A DNA stretch of 64,000 nt from Bacteroides faecis MAJ27 (GCF_900106755.1 NZ_FNNN01000011.1:113925-177924), one strand, 5' to 3'; positions 55,133-63,846 are shown, numbered from the stretch's first letter. The notes: generated by a model from the sequence alone, not told the origin. Numbers and translations: made by a program.

Positions 55133-56446
55133 TTATTTACCAATACATGAATAAATAAATCCGAGCTCTTCCATTTCTTTTTTATCATAGATATTGCGTC
55201 CGTCCAACACAATCTGCTGATTCATAGTCTTTTTGACCACAGCCCAAGAAGGCAGACGAAATTCCTTCCATTCGGTGATTAGCATCAAAACATCGGCATC
55301 AAGCACTGCATCATACATATCACGGGCGTAATATATAACATCACCGATACGGCGTTTACATTCATCCATTGCAGCAGGATCGTATGCACGTACCTGACAG
55401 CCTGCCTTCAGAAGTTTATCAATTAAGACCAATCCCGGGGCCTCACGCATATCATCCGTTTCCGGCTTAAATGCCAATCCCCACAAAGCAATGGTCTTAC
55501 CTTTCAGTTCACCATTAAACTGCTTCATCAACTTATCAAACAACACGCTTTTCTGCGCCTCATTTACTTCTTCCACTGCACGAAGTACACGCATCGTATA
55601 TCCATTTTGCTCGGCAGTCTTTATCAGCGCCTTCACGTCTTTAGGGAAGCAGGAACCGCCATATCCGATACCCGGATACAAAAACTTACGTCCGATACGG
55701 GTATCAGAACCAATACCGCTACGCACCATATTCACATCGGCACCTACCAATTCACACAAGTTTGCGATGTCATTCATAAAACTGATACGGGTAGCCAACA
55801 TTGAGTTAGCTGCATATTTCGTCATCTCAGCTGATGGAATATCCATGAAAATAACACGGAAGTTGTTCAATAAAAACGGCTTATACAGTTTCGACATCAA
55901 CTTCTCCGCACGGGCAGACTCTACTCCCACTACCACACGGTCCGGACTCATAAAGTCACTGATGGCATTTCCTTCTTTCAGAAATTCAGGATTGGAAGCC
56001 ACATCAAATTCAATGGTAACCCCTCTTTTATCCAGTTCTTCCTGGATGGCAGCACGAACTCTGCGCGCAGTACCCACAGGAACCGTGCTTTTCGTCACCA
56101 CCAACTTATACTGATTCATATGACGACCGATTGTACGGGCAACTTCCAGTACATAGCTCAAATCAGCACTACCATCTTCGTCCGGAGGTGTACCGACAGC
56201 ACTGAATATGACTTCCACATCATTGAGACAACTCTCCAGTGAAGTCGTAAATTTCAGTCTTTTTGCCTTTACATTGCGAAGCACCATTTCTTCCAGTCCA
56301 TTCTCATAGATTGGAATCACTCCCTTCTGCAAAGATTCTATTTTTTCGCTATTCGTATCTACACAAGTTACGTTTACACCAATTTCAGCAAAACATGTTC
56401 CGGTAACCAAACCAACATAACCGGTTCCGACAATCGCTATTTTCAT
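55133..56446 (-). CDS. ugd: UDP-glucose 6-dehydrogenase
   Basis: The enzyme oxidises UDP-glucose to UDP-glucuronate, a precursor for surface polysaccharides. The 437-residue protein has the N-terminal NAD fold MKIAIVGTGYVGLVTGTCFA, TKSTVPVGTA near residue 119, the catalytic cysteine in PGIGYGGSCFPKDVKALIK near 261, and the C-terminal UDP-binding domain with ALWGLAFKPETDDMREAP near 318. It lies 19 bp after rfbC on the same strand, so both probably feed glycan synthesis. Confidence 0.95.
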   Translation of the reverse strand: MKIAIVGTGYVGLVTGTCFAEIGVNVTCVDTNSEKIESLQKGVIPIYENGLEEMVLRNVKAKRLKFTTSLESCLNDVEVIFSAVGTPPDEDGSADLSYVLEVARTIGRHMNQYKLVVTKSTVPVGTARRVRAAIQEELDKRGVTIEFDVASNPEFLKEGNAISDFMSPDRVVVGVESARAEKLMSKLYKPFLLNNFRVIFMDIPSAEMTKYAANSMLATRISFMNDIANLCELVGADVNMVRSGIGSDTRIGRKFLYPGIGYGGSCFPKDVKALIKTAEQNGYTMRVLRAVEEVNEAQKSVLFDKLMKQFNGELKGKTIALWGLAFKPETDDMREAPGLVLIDKLLKAGCQVRAYDPAAMDECKRRIGDVIYYARDMYDAVLDADVLMLITEWKEFRLPSWAVVKKTMNQQIVLDGRNIYDKKEMEELGFIYSCIGK

Positions 56447-56465
56447 ATCTATCGTTTGTTAGAGT

Positions 56466-57014
56466 TTATTCAAAATATACAGCATCTCTGAAAGCCATCC
56501 CCTCTTTATCCTTGGGCGACAAAAGCAGTTGCGATTCCCCAAGCATCCAGTCGATAGCCAACGTTTCATCATTATATAATATAGACGCTTCCGCTTGCGG
56601 AGCATATTTATTGTCTACCTTATACATAAACACAGCTTCTTCGCTCAACACCACAAAGCCATGAGCAAAACCACGGGGAATAAAAAACTGCCTTTTATTT
56701 TCTTCACTGAGCAACGCGCTGACATGTTTTCCAAAAGTCGGTGACGACCGGCGCAAATCGACTGCCACATCCAGCACCTCTCCTTTCAGAACACGGACCA
56801 GCTTAGCCTGACTGTATTCTCCTTTCTGATAGTGCAGTCCTCTCAACACACCAAAAGACGATTTTGATTCATTATCCTGCACAAAGTTTACCGGACCGAT
56901 TTCCGCCTCAAACTCATCTTTCTTAAAGGCTTCCATAAAGTAGCCCCGCTCATCAGAATAAACGTTGGGTTCTATCAGCCACACCCCATCTATTTCTGTC
57001 TGTATATAGTTCAT
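56466..57014 (-). CDS. rfbC: dTDP-4-dehydrorhamnose 3,5-epimerase
   Basis: This epimerase acts in dTDP-L-rhamnose synthesis. The 182-residue cupin protein shows the substrate motif GVLRGLHYQKGEYSQAKLVR (residues near 55-74) with the catalytic His, VAVDLRRSSPTFGKH near 88, IPRGFAHGFVVLSE near 117, and Tyr in FMYKVDNKYAP near 134. The partner genes rfbA, B and D are not in the window. It is the first gene of the rfbC-ugd pair, with a promoter box at 57041-57048. Confidence 0.95.
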   Translation of the reverse strand: MNYIQTEIDGVWLIEPNVYSDERGYFMEAFKKDEFEAEIGPVNFVQDNESKSSFGVLRGLHYQKGEYSQAKLVRVLKGEVLDVAVDLRRSSPTFGKHVSALLSEENKRQFFIPRGFAHGFVVLSEEAVFMYKVDNKYAPQAEASILYNDETLAIDWMLGESQLLLSPKDKEGMAFRDAVYFE

Positions 57015-57040
57015 CGCTAGTAGTAATAAGTAAAACAGTG

Positions 57041-57048
57041 CAAAAGTA
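57041..57048 (-). promoter_or_regulatory. -7 box of the rfbC-ugd operon
   Basis: The minus strand reads TACTTTTG, 26 bp before the rfbC ATG. Confidence 0.5.
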
Positions 57049-57091
57049 GTGATTTTTTCGAAGTTTTCTGGGATATATTCAATTAATCTCT

Positions 57092-57099
57092 TAATTTTG
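57092..57099 (+). promoter_or_regulatory. -7 box overlapping the start of the HU/SPOR gene (possible leaderless transcript)
   Basis: TAATTTTG ends only 4 bp before the ATG at 57104, so transcription would begin at or next to the A of the start codon. No good -33 TTTG is seen. Confidence 0.4.
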
Positions 57100-57103
57100 C
57101 ACT

Positions 57104-58180
57104 ATGATTGAATTAGCACAACACATAGAGGCTCTGTTGTTAGAGAACGATTGCGTAATCGTTCCTAATTTTGGCGGATTCGTAGCTCACTACGCTCCTG
57201 CAACCTATGTAAAAGAAGAAAATCTTTTTTTACCTCCCACACGTATCATCGGTTTCAATTCTCAATTAAAACTGAACGACGGTGTGTTGGTACAGTCCTA
57301 TATGTCTGCGCATGATACCAGCTTTGCCGATGCCACCCGCATGGTAGAAAAAGAAGTGGACGCATTGATCGGGCTTCTTCACGAAGAAGGAAAAGCCCAT
57401 CTGGAAAATGTGGGTGAAATTCACTATAACATTTACGGGAATTACGAATTCACTCCTTATGACCATAAGATAACCACTCCTTCTTTATATGGACTGGATT
57501 CTTTTGAAATGCGGGAGCTCTCTACACTACAACGGAAAGAAAGAGTATTAGTACCAGCCAATCTGACGAAAGAAAAGAAAACATACGAGATCAGCATCAG
57601 CCGTACCCTTCTTCGTAATGCTGCGGCAATGATTGCCGTTATCGTTATGTTCTTTGCTTTCTCGACTCCTGTAGAGAACACGTATGTAGAAAAAAACAAT
57701 TATGCCCAACTGTTACCCGGTGAGCTTTTTGAGCAAATCGAAAAACAATCGGTCGCAGTAACCCCTGTCTCCGTAGTGGCCAAGCATAATCCCCAAAATG
57801 CAGCAACTTCTCAGACGAAGAAAGTTAGCGTAGATAAACCTAGAACTTCAAAACCTATCGCCGTAAAAGAAATCAAGGTTGCTAAACAGGAAACAGCACC
57901 GGCTACACCGGCAGTGGCAACTCCGGCAACACCTTCGGTTCAACCGCAAGCCAGCCATCCCTTCCATATTATTGTAGCAGGGGGAATTGGTTTGAAAGAT
58001 GCTGAAGCAATGGCAGAACAATTAAAGGCAAAAGGATTTGCCGAAGCGAAAGCCTTAAACAGTGACGGCAAGATACGTGTCAGCATCCGTTCCTTTGAAA
58101 ATCGCGAAGAAGCTACCAGACAATTGCTGGAACTTAGAAAAAACGAAACTTATAAGAATGCCTGGTTACTGGCAAAATAA
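57104..58180 (+). CDS. HU-CCDC81-like and SPOR-domain membrane protein
   Basis: The 358-residue protein has three parts. Residues 1-135 are two HU-like folds of the CCDC81 type (LAQHIEALLLENDCVIVPNF near 4, then HEEGKAHLENVGEIHYNIYG near 95, the latter typical of HU). A single membrane helix lies near 170-190, with a positive inside flank. After an A/P/T-rich periplasmic linker comes a SPOR domain (about 286-358, FHIIVAGGIGLKDAEAMAEQ) that in other proteins binds denuded septal peptidoglycan. This suggests a link between a cytoplasmic HU-like module and the division septum. The zinc-ribbon/FHA gene follows 15 bp later. Confidence 0.87.
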   Translation: MIELAQHIEALLLENDCVIVPNFGGFVAHYAPATYVKEENLFLPPTRIIGFNSQLKLNDGVLVQSYMSAHDTSFADATRMVEKEVDALIGLLHEEGKAHLENVGEIHYNIYGNYEFTPYDHKITTPSLYGLDSFEMRELSTLQRKERVLVPANLTKEKKTYEISISRTLLRNAAAMIAVIVMFFAFSTPVENTYVEKNNYAQLLPGELFEQIEKQSVAVTPVSVVAKHNPQNAATSQTKKVSVDKPRTSKPIAVKEIKVAKQETAPATPAVATPATPSVQPQASHPFHIIVAGGIGLKDAEAMAEQLKAKGFAEAKALNSDGKIRVSIRSFENREEATRQLLELRKNETYKNAWLLAK

Positions 58181-58195
58181 ATCCCCTTTTAAAGC

Positions 58196-58729
58196 ATGAA
58201 ACGAGTTCTTTGTCCTAAATGTGAGAATTACCTTTTTTTTGATGAAACTAAATACAGCGAAGGCCAATCGCTTGTATTCGAATGCGAACATTGCGGCAAA
58301 CAATTCAGCATCCGCCTGGGAAAGAGTAAAGTAAAAGCCCTGAGAAAGGAAGAGAATCTGGAAGAAGAAGCTGAAGCTCATAAAGAAGAATTCGGATATA
58401 TTACGGTGATTGAAAACGTGTTTGGTTTCAAGCAAGTGCTTCCGCTGCAAGAAGGCGACAATGTAATAGGCCGCCGTTGCGTAGGCACCGTTATCAATAC
58501 ACCGATTGAAAGCGGCGATATGAGTATGGACAGAAGACACTGCATCATCAATGTAAAGCGCAACAAGCAAGGAAAGCTTGTCTACACCTTACGGGATGCC
58601 CCCAGCCTTACAGGTACCTTTCTTATGAACGAAATTCTGGGAGATAAAGACCGTGTCCGTATGGAAGACGGAGCAATCGTAACCATCGGAGCCACTACAT
58701 TTATTCTTCACACTGCTGAAGCCGAATAA
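58196..58729 (+). CDS. Zinc-ribbon and FHA-domain protein
   Basis: The 177-residue protein starts with a small zinc ribbon (CPKC at 6-9 and CEHC at 31-34). A charged linker (about 45-70, E/K-rich) follows, then an FHA domain: NVIGRRCVG near 90, the binding-loop region GDMSMDRRHCIIN near 108, then LTGTFLMNE and RMEDGAIVTIGATTFILHT (as RMEDGAIVTIGATTF) at the end. FHA domains bind phosphothreonine, which implies Ser/Thr phosphorylation signalling. It is the likely partner of the preceding HU/SPOR gene. A terminator lies at 58757-58791. Confidence 0.88.
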   Translation: MKRVLCPKCENYLFFDETKYSEGQSLVFECEHCGKQFSIRLGKSKVKALRKEENLEEEAEAHKEEFGYITVIENVFGFKQVLPLQEGDNVIGRRCVGTVINTPIESGDMSMDRRHCIINVKRNKQGKLVYTLRDAPSLTGTFLMNEILGDKDRVRMEDGAIVTIGATTFILHTAEAE

Positions 58730-58756
58730 TTAAGCTATCTCACCCCGATAAAATAA

Positions 58757-58791
58757 AATAGCGTCACCGTTCAAGCAACAGTGACGCTATT
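58757..58791. terminator. Bidirectional terminator between the FHA gene and uxaB
   Basis: An 11-bp perfect stem (58757-58767 with 58781-58791), extended by an inner GTT/AAC pairing, and T-rich on both flanks. It serves two convergent operons. Confidence 0.85.
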
Positions 58792-58809
58792 ATTATATGA
58801 TATGACTAA

Positions 58810-60249
58810 TTAAAGAATCCCCTTTACTGTTTCAAGCATACCTTTTTCCTGAATAGAGTCCAGATCAGCCTTCACAGCTTCTGTCAGTCCCGGAACCTGA
58901 TTCAGATCTTCACCCCAGATAAACTCTGCAGCCAGCACACCTTCCGCAACCTTCTTCGTGCAACCGGTAGCCCAGAGTTCCTTCAACAGGTTCATGATTT
59001 CAGGAGCATCATTCGGCACAATTTCAGCACCATCCGCACGCACACCACCTTTATAATAAGTGATAATAGCAGCCAATCCAAGTACCAATCCTTTCGGAAG
59101 TTCGCCTTTGCGTTCCAGATAAGTCTTCAATCCCGGAAGATCACGAGTCTCATATTTCGGGAATGAGTTCAGCATAATGCTTGTTACCGCATGATCGACG
59201 AATGGATTGTTAAAACGTTCCAATACATCCTCTGCAAACTTCTTCACTTCATCTTTCGGAAGATTCAATGTTTCCATCAGTTCATCAAACATCACTTTGT
59301 GGATGTACTTGCCGATTACTTCATGCTGACAAGCATCACGTACAATATTCACACCCGACAAGTACGCTACCGGAGAAAGAACAGTATGAGGGCCATTGAG
59401 CAATGTTACTTTGCGTTCGTGATAAGGAGCTTCCGACGGTACGAACAATACATTCAGTCCTGCCTTATCAGCCGGGAATTCTTTAGCCACTTCCTGCGGA
59501 GCTTCAATTACCCACAAATGGAAGATTTCAGCCTGTACAACAAGGTTATCGTCATACTGTATCTTTTCTTTGATAGCATCGATATCCTTGCGGGGGAATC
59601 CCGGAACGATACGGTCTACCAGCGTTGCATATACTCCGCAAGCTTCTTCAAACCAAGTTTTGAATTCATTGCCAAGATTCCACAGGTCGATATACTGATA
59701 GATCGTTTCCTTCAGCTTGTGACCATTCAGGAAAATAAGTTCGCAAGGGAAGATTATCAATCCCTTGGTCTTGTCGCCATTAAACGTTTTGAAACGGTGA
59801 TACAACAGCTGAGTCAGTTTGCCGGGATAAGATGAAGCAGGAGCATCATCAAGTTTACAAGACGGATCAAAAGCAATTCCGGCTTCTGTAGTATTCGAAA
59901 TAACAAAGCGCATTTCCGGTTGCTCAGCCAGCTTCATGAATTCGTCATTCTGCGTATAAGGGTTCAATGCACGACTGATTACATCAATCATTGTCAGGCT
60001 GTTAACCACTTCTCCTTTATCCAGTCCTTGAAGGTTGACATGATACAGATCATCCTGTGCGTTCAGCATATCGACCATTCCTTTATCAATGGGTTGAACC
60101 ACTACCACACTGCTGTTGAAGTCAGTCTTCTCGTTCATGTTATAAATAATCCAATCTACGAATGCGCGTAAAAAGTTACCTTCACCAAATTGGATAATAC
60201 GCTCCGGACGCTGTACTTTAGGAGCTGTTTCTTTGTTTAATGCTTTCAT
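58810..60249 (-). CDS. uxaB: Tagaturonate reductase (altronate oxidoreductase)
   Basis: UxaB reduces D-tagaturonate to D-altronate with NADH in galacturonate breakdown. The 479-residue protein belongs to the mannitol dehydrogenase family: IIQFGEGNFLRAFVDWIIYN near residue 19, FVISNTTEAGIAFD near 115, IIFPCELIFLNGHKLK near 161, VDRIVPGFPRKD near 212, and KVTLLNGPHTVLS near 280 with the catalytic Lys and His region. It lies 26 bp after the LacI-type regulator gene on the same strand. uxaA and the KDG genes are not in the window. Confidence 0.92.
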   Translation of the reverse strand: MKALNKETAPKVQRPERIIQFGEGNFLRAFVDWIIYNMNEKTDFNSSVVVVQPIDKGMVDMLNAQDDLYHVNLQGLDKGEVVNSLTMIDVISRALNPYTQNDEFMKLAEQPEMRFVISNTTEAGIAFDPSCKLDDAPASSYPGKLTQLLYHRFKTFNGDKTKGLIIFPCELIFLNGHKLKETIYQYIDLWNLGNEFKTWFEEACGVYATLVDRIVPGFPRKDIDAIKEKIQYDDNLVVQAEIFHLWVIEAPQEVAKEFPADKAGLNVLFVPSEAPYHERKVTLLNGPHTVLSPVAYLSGVNIVRDACQHEVIGKYIHKVMFDELMETLNLPKDEVKKFAEDVLERFNNPFVDHAVTSIMLNSFPKYETRDLPGLKTYLERKGELPKGLVLGLAAIITYYKGGVRADGAEIVPNDAPEIMNLLKELWATGCTKKVAEGVLAAEFIWGEDLNQVPGLTEAVKADLDSIQEKGMLETVKGIL

Positions 60250-60275
60250 GTTAGTTGTAATTTATAAAGTTGATA

Positions 60276-61343
60276 TTATACAAATTCGAAATAGAAATCA
60301 ATATTTTCTTTGATCATAATGTCGATAGGCATGTATTTCACCGGATCGACAGACTTCTTAAAAACGACGTGATCGCACAGAGCTTTCACTCCACAATATC
60401 CTTGCAGTCCCGGACGTTGCCCGATCAGATAATGCACATCACCGGATTTCAGCAGTTCCACATTCGCTTTCAAAAGGTCATACCCTATCAGCCCCTTCAT
60501 GCTTCGTCCCGAAGTGCGGAGATATTCGCCTAACTGGTACACTCTGGAATTGAATACCACCCCAAGCGTAGCTTTCGGATGCAGCCGGAAAAATTCATCC
60601 AATGTCTTCCGGTTGTTTTCCTGATTGGACTTGTTCAGCACAACTTCATGGATCACCAGCTTTTCATACTCTTCGGTGATATAGCTCATAAATCCTGCCA
60701 AACGCCGTTGCATCTGTATTTCTGCCGGACTATTCTTATTATTACTCAAGAACAAAACCAGCTCCTGTCCTTCTCCGGCCTGGTAGTTGCGCATCAATAT
60801 CTTCGCGGCAATGTATCCGCTTTTGTAGGAATCTTGCCCGATATAGGTCAGCACATTCGCTTCCTCCATATTAAAGTCAACAAAGGCATAAGCTATTTTC
60901 TTAGTTTGCAGATAGTCCGTCAAAGCCAGTGTTTCAGTTCTGAAATTAGGAGCGATCAGTACGGCATCGACATTGCTTTCTTCAACCCTGCGGCACACTT
61001 CCTGATAACTCTCCTTATCACCTTGACGGTAACAAAGATAATCCACGCTCACATTAAAAGGACGCAACTCCTGACGTGCCCGCTCGATGCCACTCACTAC
61101 CGAATGCCAGTAGTCATGTTCTATATAATAAGGTATCAGGCAGATAAAGGAATATTTCTTCTTGGCAGCCAGTCCGATAGCAAATACATTAGGCTGGTAA
61201 TGGATTTCGTCCAATACCTTTTGTACTTTAGCTTTGCTTTGGGGAGATACGTCACCGCGATTGTGCAGCACTCTGTCAACCGTGCCGGCGGAAACACCCG
61301 CCATACGGGCAATGTCTTTGATGGTATAGTTCTGGTCCTCCAT
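60276..61343 (-). CDS. LacI-family transcriptional regulator of the hexuronate cluster
   Basis: The 355-residue protein has the LacI HTH and hinge: YTIKDIARMAGVSAGTVDRV at about residues 6-25, then VLDEIHYQPNVFA near 48. A periplasmic-binding-protein-like ligand domain follows (about 65-350), with FICLIPYYIEHDYWHSVVSG near 70 and YIGQDSYKSGYIAAKI near 168. The ligand is likely a hexuronate pathway intermediate, inferred from uxaB downstream and uxaC divergent. It should bind the spacer at 61344-61542, where the two promoters face away from each other. Confidence 0.9.
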   Translation of the reverse strand: MEDQNYTIKDIARMAGVSAGTVDRVLHNRGDVSPQSKAKVQKVLDEIHYQPNVFAIGLAAKKKYSFICLIPYYIEHDYWHSVVSGIERARQELRPFNVSVDYLCYRQGDKESYQEVCRRVEESNVDAVLIAPNFRTETLALTDYLQTKKIAYAFVDFNMEEANVLTYIGQDSYKSGYIAAKILMRNYQAGEGQELVLFLSNNKNSPAEIQMQRRLAGFMSYITEEYEKLVIHEVVLNKSNQENNRKTLDEFFRLHPKATLGVVFNSRVYQLGEYLRTSGRSMKGLIGYDLLKANVELLKSGDVHYLIGQRPGLQGYCGVKALCDHVVFKKSVDPVKYMPIDIMIKENIDFYFEFV

Positions 61344-61377
61344 AGTGCTAAAACTTAAATATTATAAATAATCGCTG

Positions 61378-61385
61378 CAAATATA
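61378..61385 (-). promoter_or_regulatory. -7 box of the LacI-uxaB operon
   Basis: The minus strand reads TATATTTG, 34 bp before the regulator's ATG. It lies next to the -33 element of the divergent uxaC promoter. Confidence 0.5.
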
Positions 61386-61393
61386 CGAATTAT

Positions 61394-61424
61394 TTTGTTA
61401 CTCCAAGTAAATTTTCTACTTTTG
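61394..61424 (+). promoter_or_regulatory. Promoter of uxaC (-33 TTTG and -7 TACTTTTG)
   Basis: TTTG (61394-61397), a 19-bp spacer and TACTTTTG (61417-61424) fully match the Bacteroides consensus. The predicted start lies near 61428, giving a leader of about 115 nt. Confidence 0.65.
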
Positions 61425-61429
61425 TGTTC

Positions 61430-61442
61430 GATAACGGTTAAT
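61430..61442. promoter_or_regulatory. Candidate LacI-type operator at the uxaC transcript start
   Basis: GATAACGGTTAAT contains TAAC-G-GTTA (61432-61440), a short palindrome with a central CG step as in LacI-family sites. It covers the predicted +1, where a repressor would block uxaC. Confidence 0.4.
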
Positions 61443-61542
61443 AAAACTAAAACAAAGATTTACACCTATTAGCTTTAAAATCAATACTATATAGGTATAA
61501 ATGCAGAAAGTAATAATTTTATATACTAAAAACACAGTAACA

Positions 61543-62949
61543 ATGAAGAACTTCATGGATGAAAACTTCTTGCTGCAGACAGAAACTGCGCAGAAGTTGT
61601 ATCACGAGCATGCGGCTAAAATGCCGATTATTGACTACCACTGTCATTTAATTCCTCAAATGGTAGCTGACGACTACAAGTTTAAGTCACTGACTGAAAT
61701 CTGGCTGGGCGGCGACCATTACAAATGGCGTGCGATGCGTACCAATGGCGTAGACGAACGCTACTGTACAGGAAAAGATACCACAGATTGGGAAAAGTTC
61801 GAAAAATGGGCTGAAACAGTTCCTTATACTTTCCGCAACCCATTGTATCATTGGACACATCTGGAATTGAAGACAGCTTTCGGCATCGACAAGATTTTAA
61901 GCCCGAAAACTGCACGCGAGATTTATGACGAATGCAACGAGAAGCTGGCCCAACCGGAATATTCGGCCCGCGGAATGATGCGTCGCTATCACGTAGAGGT
62001 AGTATGTACTACTGACGACCCGATTGATTCTCTGGAATATCATATACAGACACGCGAAAGCGGTTTTGAAATCAAGATGTTGCCAACCTGGCGTCCTGAC
62101 AAGGCAATGGCGGTAGAAGTTCCTGCCGACTTCCGTGCTTATGTAGAAAAGCTATCAGCAGTGAGTGGTGTGACAATCTCCAATTTTGATGATATGATTG
62201 CCGCCCTTCGCAAGCGTCACGACTTCTTTGCCGAACAAGGTTGCCGTTTGTCCGACCACGGTATTGAAGAGTTCTATGCAGAAGATTATACCGATGCAGA
62301 AATCAAAGCCATATTTAATAAGGTATATGGCGGAACTGAATTGACCAAAGAAGAAATTCTGAAATTCAAGTCTGCGATGCTGGTGATCTTCGGAGAAATG
62401 GACTGGGAAAAAGGCTGGACTCAGCAATTCCACTACGGTGCTATCCGCAATAACAATACGAAGATGTTCAAATTGCTGGGCCCTGATACAGGCTTCGACT
62501 CTATCGGCGAATTTACAACAGCCAAAGCGATGTCTAAATTCCTCGACCGTCTGAACGTTAACGGTAAGTTGACTAAGACAATCCTCTACAACCTGAATCC
62601 TTGCGCCAACGAAGTGATTGCCACTATGCTGGGCAACTTCCAGGATGGTTCGATAGCCGGCAAGATTCAGTTCGGTTCCGGATGGTGGTTCCTCGATCAA
62701 AAGGACGGTATGGAAAAACAAATGAACGCTTTATCCGTACTAGGGCTTTTGAGCCGTTTCGTAGGTATGCTAACCGATTCCCGCTCATTCCTTTCTTACC
62801 CACGTCACGAATACTTCCGCCGTACCTTGTGTAATTTGGTAGGACGTGATGTAGAGAACGGAGAAATTCCGGTATCTGAGATGGACCGCGTAAATCAGAT
62901 GATTGAAGATATCAGTTATAACAATGCTAAGAACTTCTTCAAGTTCTAA
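61543..62949 (+). CDS. uxaC: Uronate isomerase (glucuronate/galacturonate isomerase)
   Basis: UxaC isomerises D-glucuronate to D-fructuronate and D-galacturonate to D-tagaturonate, the first step of hexuronate use. The 468-residue protein has the amidohydrolase-type start MDENFLLQTETAQKLYHEHA, the metal site in PIIDYHCHLIP near 28, LTEIWLGGDHYKWRAMR near 47, VVCTTDDPIDSLEYH near 150, and FGSGWWFLDQKDGM near 383. The ATG at 61543 is chosen because its N-terminus is the conserved one; the frame is open from 61501. It is divergent from the LacI-uxaB operon and closed at 62971-63014. Confidence 0.95.
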   Translation: MKNFMDENFLLQTETAQKLYHEHAAKMPIIDYHCHLIPQMVADDYKFKSLTEIWLGGDHYKWRAMRTNGVDERYCTGKDTTDWEKFEKWAETVPYTFRNPLYHWTHLELKTAFGIDKILSPKTAREIYDECNEKLAQPEYSARGMMRRYHVEVVCTTDDPIDSLEYHIQTRESGFEIKMLPTWRPDKAMAVEVPADFRAYVEKLSAVSGVTISNFDDMIAALRKRHDFFAEQGCRLSDHGIEEFYAEDYTDAEIKAIFNKVYGGTELTKEEILKFKSAMLVIFGEMDWEKGWTQQFHYGAIRNNNTKMFKLLGPDTGFDSIGEFTTAKAMSKFLDRLNVNGKLTKTILYNLNPCANEVIATMLGNFQDGSIAGKIQFGSGWWFLDQKDGMEKQMNALSVLGLLSRFVGMLTDSRSFLSYPRHEYFRRTLCNLVGRDVENGEIPVSEMDRVNQMIEDISYNNAKNFFKF

Positions 62950-62970
62950 CATAAGAATCACTTTATAACA

Positions 62971-63014
62971 AATACCGCTGCCCAAGTTTAATACTCCGGA
63001 CAGCGGTATTTTTG
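62971..63014 (+). terminator. Terminator of uxaC
   Basis: A 10-bp perfect stem (62971-62980 with 63001-63010) is followed by TTTG and lies 22 bp after the stop. Confidence 0.85.
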
Positions 63015-63432
63015 TTTGATCTCCATTTTTCTCTCTTATCGTTTCAAACACACTATTCTATTGTCACTTATCACTTTCTACGGTCAATCAACTATAAATC
63101 AATAAGATTGAAGTGACAATAAGTGGTGATAATAAGGTGATAATAGGATTTATACAAATTCATTTATCACGCTGCATTATGGCCATTAATCTTTTACCAT
63201 ATTGATTATCAGCACATAAGCAGAGAACAGACTCATTTGTTTCCCCAACACAAAAAACACCATTCCCGACTTAATAATTGCTTTTTGCATCGTTTTATTC
63301 TCCATAATCCCCACTAATCACCCTCTTCTTTTGCGATTAGCAAGAGATTTTTCCCATGAGCCCTTTAAAGTAATCCTCCGACGCCCGTCGAAACATATTA
63401 AGATAGCAGGTATTACAGCTAAAGCCAGTATA
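63015..63432. other. Intergenic stretch with an inverted repeat and GTGA-type short repeats
   Basis: No coding frame is seen. An 11-bp perfect inverted repeat pairs 63059-63069 with 63111-63121. From 63113 to 63147 the sequence is three imperfect units beginning GTGACAATAAG, GTGATAATAAG and GTGATAATAGG. Similar units occur near 28096-28116 on the minus strand. The remainder is AT-rich without recognisable structure. Confidence 0.5.
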
Positions 63433-63575
63433 TTTAATGCACTGACAAAGCCCGATTAATCAATTCTGTCAGATATATGCTTTCGTCTCACGTACGTGAA
63501 GCATTCGGACTACGTACATGATCCCGTCGGTTCACGTATGTAAGCCGATGGGACCATGTACATGAAACCTGTCTT
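63433..63575. repeat. 22-bp tandem repeat array with 55-bp leader, copy B
   Basis: Four 22-bp units lie at 63488-63509, 63510-63531, 63532-63553 and 63554-63575, the first carrying a perfect TCACGTACGTGA. Leader, unit number and unit length match copy A at 27802-27944. The first 22-mers of the two copies differ at only two positions; later units have diverged. Confidence 0.8.
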
Positions 63576-63846
63576 TATTACTATTAAAAGGCATTAATCT
63601 AACGTACAGAAGAGATTAATAAACGGAACATTGATTATTAAATCAAGCAGGTGATTCTTATAAGGCCGGCTGGTGATTCCGGGTCAGTTCGAAACCCCGG
63701 TTGTTTTCAGATTATTTTTTTGTACGGAAATAAGCCAAATTAAAAGTAGGCAGTATCTTTATTGGGGCCGACTAAAAAGTCGTTAGTATCTTAAATCTCC
63801 TCCTTCGGGAAGGAGGGGAATTTGAGTTACTATCGATTTATGAGAT
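63576..63846. other. Intergenic stretch, no gene seen
   Basis: I find no coding frame. One compact hairpin is present near 63808-63828 (CCTCCTTC, loop GG, GAAGGAGG) and could be a terminator or an element end, but it lacks a T tract. Confidence 0.4.

Noticed and set aside
55096..55212. 39-residue N-terminal extension of the lipoprotein at 54298-55095
   Set aside because: It would bury the lipoprotein signal peptide, and it overlaps the end of ugd.
59191..59835. 214-residue plus-strand ORF
   Set aside because: It is antisense to uxaB and lacks any family motif or start signal.
60579..61358. 259-residue plus-strand ORF
   Set aside because: It is antisense to the LacI-type regulator, whose HTH and ligand domain are clear.
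63800..63830. Insertion-sequence terminus at the GC-rich hairpin
   Set aside because: No transposase frame, matching inverted end or target duplication is visible in the window.
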